64,000 bases of DNA, from NCBI GenBank assembly GCA_030762895.1, contig CM061062.1:6785293-6849292 (forward strand). The letters run 5' to 3'. The notes under the pieces are model-generated. The model had not been told where the DNA came from, did no database searches, and was given only the letters and a program-made list of their open reading frames with translations. Position 1 is the first letter of the stretch; every line of letters starts with the position of its first letter. Made by a program: the position numbers and the translations under genes. Origin of the DNA: Sophora flavescens (Eukaryota > Streptophyta > Magnoliopsida > Fabales > Fabaceae). Shown here one piece after another: positions 56,676 through 64,000 of this stretch.

Positions 56676-58064
56676 AAATACCCCAAACTTAAACTTTGCT
56701 TGTCCCCAAGAAAACTACACTTAAAAACATAAAAAGACTCAAGACCTGGCAAGCTCAAAAGATTTAATCAACTTTCCACAGATTTCAAGCAATTTTTCAA
56801 AAGAAATTTTTTTTTTTTTCTTTCATTGTTCCCCCCTTACAAGCAAAACAATCCCCACATTCATTTATTCTAAACAATTGAGAATTTCATCATTCAAACA
56901 ATCAGAAATCTAAGCTGGGGATCCAAGTCACACACAAAAGGGAGATCACCAAAATCAAACAACTGCCTTCCTCACAAGGGAAATTTGTATTTCACTCAAT
57001 TGCTCAATTTGTGTCAGGCTATCAACAATTCACTCAATTTTCACTTTTAAGAGCACTTCCCATAAATTTGATTTTCATCTCAAAATGATTCCCACAGAAA
57101 ACATGCAAGCAACATCAAAAGGTCTTTTTTGGGTTGTAATGGGGCCTGGCTAAGGGTAGGATATACAAAGGTACTAGGCTGAAGACCCTAGGAACTAAGA
57201 GAGCATGAAACAGTATTTACACTATGAAATTCACTAAGTTCCTTTCTTTATTTTTCTCTTTACACTTCTGGGTGGCTACAACCTCTTTATTCCTTTTTGG
57301 TATTTTTGCACTTTTATTTTTTTATTTTATTTTTTTCTGTTTTTCTTTTCTTTTCCTTTTTTTTTCTTTTTTTTTCTTCACATTTTTTTTTTCATTTTTA
57401 CACCTTCCTTCTTTCTTTTTCTTTTTTTCTTTTTCTTTTTCCCAATCCCAAACAACACATTGCACCGGGTAGCCACCCCAAACTTTGGTTTCTTGCACCC
57501 ATTCTAAGATTACATGTTCTCCTAATCCTAAGATCGGATTAACATGGTTTTCCAGATTTTTGGGCTTATAACATTAGGTTATCAAGAATTAACAGGCTAA
57601 TAGGCTCAAAGGGGCTAACTAGGGAACATGCATTAAGGGTGGTTATTTTAGGCCAAGTAGCTATTTACAAAGAAAATGCCTAAATCATTTGAAGCAAACA
57701 TATAATCATGCAAACCAAAAAGAGATTCAATCAAATTCAGGAAAGTGCAACTTAAAAAGTGATTTTCACACAATTTAAAACATGTTGGAGGCTCAAAACC
57801 TCACCTGGACATTTATGCAATTTGTTTGAACAGAGATACTATCCCTAGTGTGTGCTTCCTATCACCCCAAACTTATCATAAATCATGCCATCATAATAAA
57901 ATCTCAAAGTTCAGTTTTCAATCATATGGGGATCATTTTTAAAAAAATTTCATATCTTGGGGGAAAACAGTCAATACTATCATGCAATCCATCTATGCAA
58001 AATTAATCAAATCCATCAAACTTGCCATAACCAAGACACAAACACAACTCCTGAGCTTCTCAAA
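56676..58064 (-). other. Noncoding tail and polypurine end of element D
   Basis: Read on the minus strand, AAGTTTGGGGT motifs are at about 57866, 57476 and 56685, the last next to the 3' LTR. A purine-rich tract lies at 57290-57440. The block 57735-57815 matches element B 29309-29400. Open frames in the poly(T) stretch are low-complexity artefacts. Confidence 0.75.
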
Positions 58065-59300
58065 TTATTCAGGAGCTTTATTGACAACAAAACAGAAATA
58101 AAATAAGGAAAAGAAAATTAAAAAGGAGAAAGGGGCGGTTCCACCAGGATCCCATTGCTTGTAGCATAAGGCCCACATGGTAGCCAAAGGACTGAAATTC
58201 ATTCCAAGCTTCCCTAACTTGCAACCTTTTTGTGGGAGTGAGCACTTGACAATTATGATGACTTCGCCGAGTGCGGCGGACTTCTCACTCCCCTTCGGGT
58301 CACAGATGACCTCTTTCTCAATAAAATCCTCCCAATAGAATCGGGGCTCAACCGCTTGGACTGGCCATGGTGCAGAATCCAAGGGTGCAAAATCTAGAGC
58401 TGGTGGCTCCTCAGGGGGAGGTGGCAAACAGTTAGAAAGTGTTACTGGTGCTGCTTCAACTTCTGCAATGTCTTCATCCACTGCACTAACAAATTTTTCA
58501 CCTGCTATACACGCAGAAATTTCAGCACACACCAAACAAAGGTTAGAGTCAGTACATATATTACAAGAAAATGAATCGAAAAAAGTTAGAATGTCCGGAA
58601 ATTCTTCAATTAATTCATCCACCCCATCGGTCTCAACACACGCATCTGTTCTACTTGAATCATCTACTCCCAAGGGTTCTTCTTTATCTTCGAGGCACGG
58701 GGGAGCAGCTGCCCTCTTGATCCTCCTTTTCTAAGTCTCCCGACATGTAACAAACCTGCAAAACGATCCGCATTTTCTATTTTTCCCGAAAAGTATAAAC
58801 CTGTAAAACATTCAACACATAAAGCGGTTCCATCACAATAACAAGCATTAGGATCGGGGATTCAACACATAAATCATCATCAACGAAACATTATCGAATC
58901 ATAATCGAAGTATTTTCAAAAATAACTGGTGACTCATGTACGATCTTCCAGGGGCTGTGGAGGTAGCATTGCAGCCGAGTTGGCGGTAACTTGATCAATT
59001 AGAGCCCACAATTTCGAGAGATTCAGCTTGGCTCCTCTCGGTACTCAGCCTCCATCTTCTCATTGAAATTCCTCTATCATCCGTTGAGTTTGCTCGGCCA
59101 TTTGTTGCCTCATTCCTTCCATATTTGCACTTATCAGTGCAGGTCATCATGTTGCACAGGTCCTCCAGGGAAGGTTCGGAAGGTGCAGAGGTGGTCACTT
59201 GGGTAGGATAGTATGGTGGTGGCTCACTAAAATTAGGATAATACATGCAAGGTTGCTCATAATAAACATTAGGCAAATATCCAAACATGTAATTATCCAT
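58065..59300 (-). pseudogene. Gag-like ORF of element D, broken
   Basis: ATG at 59300 on the minus strand starts MDNYMFGYLPNVYYEQPCMY, similar in position and Y/Q/P-rich style to element A's MDYSYYQPYD. Stops near 58995 and 58735 break it. The last 202 codons are open and contain C-x2-C-x5-C-x2-C (CNICTDSNLCLVC) followed by AEISA, LSNCLPP, WPVQAVEPRFYWEDF, DPKGSEK and a single WDPGG. These blocks match element A in the same order, though spacing and the rest differ. The C-terminal GRQP end is missing and is replaced by a hydrophobic run. Confidence 0.75.
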
Positions 59301-59395
59301 GGCAATCAAACAACCAGACAAAGCAGTCAAAACTAATTAGCAAAAAAATTTTTTTTTTTTTAAATGTAACTTTCTGCTAATAACAACAAACCAGA

Positions 59396-59414
59396 GTCCC
59401 CGGCAACGGCGCCA
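59396..59414 (-). other. Primer-binding site, tRNA-Asp type (element D)
   Basis: GTCCCCGGCAACGGCGCCA on the plus strand, the complement of the site in elements A and B but for the last base, five bases inside the 5' LTR end at 59420. Confidence 0.88.
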
Positions 59415-59419
59415 ATTTT

Positions 59420-60701
59420 TGACCGCGCTGTCGCCACGCGCCAAAAAGAACGAGCGATTATTAAATAATGCAGTATAGTGCGACAACTCGGATCGTCTCT
59501 CAAGGACTCTTTAGGTGTTGTTATTATTAACAGAAAAAGTTAGAAAAAGTTAGAATTGGGGGTTTTGAGATTGGAAACTAAATTAAAGAAGCAAAACAGA
59601 AAACAAAGCAAGAAAATAGAGCAGTTACCAAATAAGCTAAAGCGATTAACCTACTGATCTCGGTTTCCCAACTATCATCGGTTCATGCAACCCTAAGCAG
59701 ATTCTAATCCCCTCCCGGTTGTAGCAATAATTCACAAGCGGGACCACTACTACAGATATATGTCCCTATTCCCGAATTAAGCAAACGGGGTTAAGCACTT
59801 CGTGAACTAAGCGAACACGAAACGTACACACGCGAATTAAGCAAACGCGATTATATATAGGAACATGATATCACCGAGATAAACCAACACAACACAATAT
59901 ACTCCTGAATTAAGCAAACAGAAATATAAAGCATGGCATTGAAAAGAGAAAAGGAAATGAAAACAGGAAATACAAGAACCTCAAGTATGGATAGAAACCA
60001 ATTACAGTAGATTAATCTAGGAGACTAGTTCTCCATTACAAAAGAAAGACAACAAACTAAAAGGAAAACAATAGCTAACAAGTTCAGAAACTAGCCAAAA
60101 CTGGCTAATTCTGACTATCCCCTTCATTTCTGCCTAAGACTGCTTATATACACGTTTCTGGAGTCAGAGTACTCGCGAGGCGAAGCACTGCTCGCGAGGC
60201 GAATTACATGAAAGGTCTGCAACTCTTTGTCTTCTCGCGAGGCGAGCACATCCTTCGCGAGGCGAACTCTTCAGCTTCCAACTGTTACGCCCGTGGCATT
60301 CAACACGCCCAAACCGTGATGGCTTCTGATCTTCCAATACTCGCGAGGCGAAGGAATGCTCGCGAGGCGAACGCTTCAACTTCAGAATTGCCACGGCTGT
60401 GATCTTCAACACGGGCAAGCCGTGATCGTCTCTGACTTTTTCATGGTTGCAATACTCGCGGGGCGAGAGATTATTCGCGGGGCGAGTGGCTCCATATTTA
60501 TTACATTTTGTTAACCTGAAAATAGAAAATAAAAGTAAATAATTATTCAACTCTAAAACAACTAAATTAACATAAAAACAATTTACAGACTCAAAATACT
60601 ACTTAGGAACAATCAAGTCTAATTTGGGTAAAAATGGTATAAAATAAGCACAAAGCCAAGGTCTTGACTAGTTATAAAACCAGTCAAACAGAGGCTCATC
60701 A
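59420..60701 (-). repeat. 5' LTR of element D
   Basis: 1282 bp. Palindrome array at 60169-60490 and reversed TATA at 60143-60151. It carries 19 bp (60353-60371, GGAATGCTCGCGAGGCGAA) absent from the other LTR. Confidence 0.92.
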
Positions 60702-61492
60702 ACAAAGGATGGTGTGAATGCTCGTCTCGACCTCGTTGCTATGGGTATACGAGAGCAGTTAGCTCCAGTTGTTGAGGATGGTAAGCAGACTTATTTGTCG
60801 CCGGCATGTCATACTTTGTCAAAAAAAGAGAGACAAAGTTTCTGCGGGTACGACATAAATAAATTTTCCTTTTATACAAAGGAACAAGATAACAAGAGTA
60901 CCATGCAAAATAGTGGGGTTATGATCGTGGCCGAAGCAATGCACTTCTCTAGTACAAAGGACACAAAACCCGTTAAAGCACCGACACCTTACTTTGGATA
61001 TATTGAAGATATTTGGGTGCTCGATTACGCTAAGCTTACGGTGCCGGTTTTTAAATGTAAGTGGGTTGATAGTAACGGTGGTGTACAAACCGACGAATTG
61101 GGGTTCACATTGGTAGAGCTCAACAAGTTAGGTCATATAAATGAGCCTTTCATAATGGCTTCCCAAGCAAAACAAGTGTTCTACATCACTGATCCTTCTA
61201 ACAAAAGGTTGTTCGTGGTTCTCCAAGGAAAAAGCATGTATAATGGTAGTGATGAAAATCAAGATTCAAATCTTGATATTCCTGAGACTCCTTCTTTTTC
61301 AACAAACATGCCTACTATAATCGAGGAGACACGGGTGGACGATGTACATGCCACTCGTGATGATCATCACGAAGGGATATTGATATAGGTAGTTTAAACT
61401 TAGTATACATTTATTTTTATTTATACTTCTGTATTTATTTTTAATTATAACCTGTGTTAATAAATATATATTGTTTCTGAACAGGCATACAT

Positions 61493-62910
61493 ATGGATCA
61501 GTCGGATAGCCCACATGCACGGGAGGACACTGTAAGTTTACATGTTATATACTATCTTTAGACCTTCTTTTTAATGTAAGTTTATAATGTTACAACCCTC
61601 TATTTTATCATTTTTTTTGTCCATACAGACATCACAGGCTCATAGGAAACGGGGTAGAGGAGCCACCACTTTGAAGAAACTAGAAAAGGCCAGGCAAACC
61701 GGACATAAGCTTGAGGTGTCCTTCGATGCTAATCTAAATCCCCAGGGACCCCGTGGTAAAGAATTTAAAAAGTGGGTGTTTCTACAAGCAAAGCAGCACA
61801 TTAGCATCAACTACAACCACTGGAATGACGTTCCACAAAACGTTAAGGATAAGATTTAGGAGGCTATCACGGTATTTTACCTTTACATTCTTTTGATTTA
61901 CATTATTAGATAATTATCCGAGTTATAATCCATCCAGTTGTTATGTATTTAATGTGTAGGTAGCTTGGACTGTGCCAAATGACGTGGATCATCGTAACAA
62001 ATGTATGAAAATGGCATCCAAGCGTTGGAATGGGTTCAAGCATGATCTTACCAGGTACTATCTATCTGGGAAGAAGCGGCTTGATAAAATGTTCTCAGAT
62101 TATCCCTGGATTGATCAGGATAATTGGGATATGTTTGCTAGGAGTCAACAAGATGGAGAATTTCAGGTTGGTTGATTAAGTTAATTTTGTATGCTTCTTA
62201 TAGATCATTTAATTGTATTTAATTATGTGTTTTTGTTTGAATAGGCTAAGGCAGAGAAAGGTCGGCAGAATCAGGCCAAGAACGTCCACCTCCACACCAT
62301 GTCTCAGGGTGGGTACGAGACTCGGATCGACAAGATGATGGCAGATAGGCTGAGGGTGAAGCAGGAAGAGCACTCTGCTAGGATAGACAGAGGAGAGGTG
62401 CCTGAGGGCACACCATTAAGTCCTCTGTCGGACATCGACCACGAGGATGTCTGGTTAGCCGGCCGAATGACAAAGATGGGATATTTTAAAGTTGATGCCA
62501 CTCGCGAAGTGGCAGATAAGATTGTAAGTAAATAATTAACTTCATTTCAATTGATATTTATATAGATATTTTTAACACTTTTCACTTGCACGTTTTTTCA
62601 TTTTTTCATTATAGATGGATCTTAAAGCACAATCCTCCCAGGGCTCATTCGTCCCTTCTAGACGGCGGGACGTCTTGATGACTGCTCTAGGCAAGAAAGA
62701 CCATCCTGGTCGGGTTATCGGTGTTCATGGGAATGTGACCATCAAAGAATATTATGGCAAGTCTGCTTAACGAAGGCGGGTGGGTGATGAAGCATCAAAG
62801 TTGGATGACATGACTCAGCAGCTCATCTCCAACCCTGCTATTACAAATCATCTGATGCAAAGCTTACTATCCAACCCAGAATTCAAGCAGGCGCTTGTTA
62901 GAGAGCTTTC
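61493..62910 (+). pseudogene. Transposase_24-type gene of the CACTA element, five exons visible
   Basis: ATG 61493 starts MDQSDSPHAREDT. Exons inferred from GT-AG sites: 61493-61531, 61629-61871, 61960-62166, 62245-62523 and 62615 onward. The middle exons contain GKEFKKWVFLQAKQHISINYNHWNDVP, KRWNGFKHDLTRYYL and DNWDMFARSQQDGEFQAKAEKGRQNQAKNVHLHTMSQGGY. The latter matches the plant transposase family Ptta/En/Spm (PF03004), the accessory gene of many CACTA elements. Breaks: W-to-stop TAG at 61857-61859 and TAA at 62768-62770. A gypsy LTR interrupts the last exon at 62911. In other CACTA systems the product binds subterminal repeats. Confidence 0.82.
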
Positions 62911-62956
62911 TGTAACACCCCGATTTTCGCTGCTTTGTAATATTGGTAATAAATAA

Positions 62957-62957
<1 letters not shown>

Positions 62958-63007
<50 letters not shown>
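62958..63007. repeat. AT microsatellite in the gypsy LTR
   Basis: About 48 bp of alternating AT following AAATAAATAAAT. Confidence 0.9.
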
Positions 63008-63010
<3 letters not shown>

Positions 63011-63564
63011 CCGAGACTTAGAAAATGATTTTGGATAAACCAAGGTCATTTCCTTGTTATACTTATTTTTATAAGGTTACGGGGAAGTTTTTGGTTGAAA
63101 ATTTAGACGGAAGCTGGTCTACCGTTTTCTGTGTTTTCACTAACAGTAAAAGTTTACTGCTCAGAAGACCTAATTTTGAGTCGTGAACGAGATGAAAAAT
63201 GTTTTTATCGTATTTACTACGATACTGAAAGTTTTGGAAATTTTGGTAAAAAAATTAAAATATTATGTTTGTTGCGGGCTTATACGACGAGATGTCTCTA
63301 GGCAGAGCCTGAGTCAGATGAATCGGGAAGTCGGCAAAGTAGCAGAGACATTGGATTGACCAACTTGACAAGCATTTATGACGAGTTTATCCTATCATAA
63401 ATGGCAATAAATGGCACATTTATGGCAACATTTAATTTTGTTATGAAATGACCAAAATACCCTTGTCTTTTTATGACAATTTCTACAAAATGTCATTTGA
63501 CAAATTGACCCAAAGCTCTTGCCCAACCCCCACGGCACCAACACCTTCTTCCTTAAGCTTTGAA

Positions 63565-63750
63565 TTCTTCTTCACCAAGAATTCATTTCTTCTTCACCAA
63601 GTATTAATTTCTTCTTCACCAAGTATTCATTTCTTCTTCACCAAGTTTTGAATTCTTCTTCACCAAGTTTTGATTTCTTCTTCATTAAGTTTTGATTTCT
63701 TCTTCCTTAAGTTTGGATTCTTCTTCCTTTAAATAAGTTGTCTTCTTCCT
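63565..63750 (+). repeat. About 24-bp tandem repeat (TTCTTCTTCACCAAGT type)
   Basis: Seven to eight units of TTCTTCTTCACCAAGTTTTG and variants, with period 22-25. It lies in the leader part of the LTR. The open frame across it is a by-product of the repeat. Confidence 0.8.
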
Positions 63751-64000
63751 TAAGCCATTTTTCCATTTTCATGTTCTTTGCTCCAAAAAGTTCATAACTC
63801 GTCCGATTTTGCATAGCAATTCTTATCAGTTTATATTTTGAATCTCGAAACACTTTCAACATGAAAGTTGTTCATCTTTCTCTCTTCTTTCCAACGACAT
63901 AAAGATCATCCAAAACGGATAAGTATGTTGAGAGATACACCCAAAATACCAAAACTGTTCTAAACCCTAACTATGTTCATCTTCTCCCTTAAGTTTCTCA

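Larger units (their letters stand above)
55413..60701 (-). mobile_element. Element D: non-autonomous Athila-like LTR element inside the transposase
   Basis: TG at 55413, CA at 60701, flanked by ACAAA at 55408-55412 and 60702-60706. LTRs are 1263 and 1282 bp and differ by two substitutions and a 19-bp indel, so insertion is very recent. On the minus strand: 5' LTR (60701-59420), tRNA-Asp primer site, gag-like region (59300-58065), noncoding tail with AAGTTTGGGGT motifs, polypurine end and 3' LTR. No pol and no ORF2. Confidence 0.92.
53741..61388 (+). pseudogene. TNP2-type CACTA transposase, split by element D
   Basis: ATG 53741 gives the usual MDRSWM start. The Transpos_assoc-like N-terminus contains FCCPCVKCLN..RTHLICEGI. 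Transposase_21 core: ACPNDCILYTG, CPKYGLSRYK, WYLPIIPRFKRLF, WHNDERKRDGKVRHPADS, ATDGMNPYGNMSS. It ends AALTG at about 55190, where a one-base loss shifts the frame before IYQRVKGIDVIFGK. The next part has FFDLPYWCKLDVRHCIDVMHVEKNVCDS and is cut at 55412 by element D. It resumes at 60707 in the correct frame (KDGVNARLDLVAMGIREQL) if one copy of ACAAA is removed. Near 60840 the text jumps from KKERQSFC to GYDINKFSFYTKEQD, so most of the DUF4218 part is deleted. A DUF4216-like C-terminus (YFGYIEDIWVLDY..FKCKWVD..ASQAKQVFYITD) ends at 61388. Confidence 0.88.
50299..64000 (+). mobile_element. CACTA (En/Spm) transposon, right end outside the window
   Basis: Starts CACTAGTGGAAATAATG at 50299. Subterminal palindromic repeats ACGTCAGTTG/CAACTGACGT follow, then a TNP2-type transposase pseudogene and a Transposase_24-type gene. 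These three together define a CACTA element. Element D and a gypsy LTR are nested in it. The other terminus and the 3-bp target duplication lie beyond 64000. Confidence 0.85.
62911..64000 (+). mobile_element. Gypsy-type LTR inserted in the Transposase_24 gene, runs off the window
   Basis: Starts TGTAACACCCCGATTTTCG. It shares with the LTR at 348 the end sequence and the blocks TTGAAAATTT/TCGAAAATTCAGACG, AGTTTACTG and TCGTGAACGAGA in the same order, so it is a diverged member of the same group. The end and target duplication are outside the window. Confidence 0.8.

Noticed and set aside
57224..57542. Hydrophobic F/L/S-rich ORFs suggesting membrane proteins
   Set aside because: They are translations of the poly(T) side of the purine tract in the tail of element D.

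Overview
This window is nuclear DNA from a flowering plant, probably a legume. That placement is inference from the mix of elements: Athila-derived elements with a tRNA-Asp primer site, a Sirevirus/SIRE1-like copia element with an extra 3' ORF, long TGTAACACCC and TGTAATATCC gypsy LTRs, a CACTA transposon and Stowaway MITEs. The sequence is AT-rich and dominated by nested retrotransposons. I support one small candidate host gene (14685-14918) and no structural RNA gene.

Layout. 348-10285 is a long solo gypsy LTR flanked by CTCGA. It is split by element A (2426-8343), a complete non-autonomous Athila-like element flanked by TGTAT. 10291-17149 is the only low-transposon stretch: a candidate SINE, two MITEs, a local duplication and the small gene with a TATA box. 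17150-21361 holds LTR remnants. 21362-23846 is a broken Tork-like copia element. It is cut off by a 20-bp stub of a reversed copia LTR and then by element B (23867-32666), which reads LTR-internal-LTR-truncated internal. 32667-43260 is a decayed Sirevirus-like copia element whose reverse transcriptase is split by an LTR. 43390-45360 holds two minisatellite arrays. 45581-47933 is a minus-strand gypsy LTR. 50299 to beyond the right edge is a CACTA (En/Spm) element with subterminal repeats, a TNP2-type transposase pseudogene and a Transposase_24-type gene. Element D (55413-60701, minus, flanked by ACAAA) sits inside the transposase, and a TGTAACACCC gypsy LTR (62911 onward) sits inside the second gene.

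The most interesting pattern is the family formed by A, B, B' and D. Each has two LTRs or the trace of them, a tRNA-Asp primer site, one degenerate Athila-type gag-like ORF, no pol, and a long noncoding tail carrying repeated AAG(C/T)TTGGGGT motifs. In the LTR, arrays of GC-rich palindromes built from ATCACGGC..GCCGTGAT and/or CTCGCCTCGCGAG sit just upstream of the TATA box. Element B also has a second, internal palindrome array followed by a TATA-like box, a pyrimidine-rich leader, a GT-AG intron and an ORF of the 'putative plant transposon protein' type. That looks like a transcription unit inside a non-autonomous retroelement. None of the mobile-element genes appears intact for autonomous movement. 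A, B and D must have used proteins supplied in trans, probably by Athila relatives.
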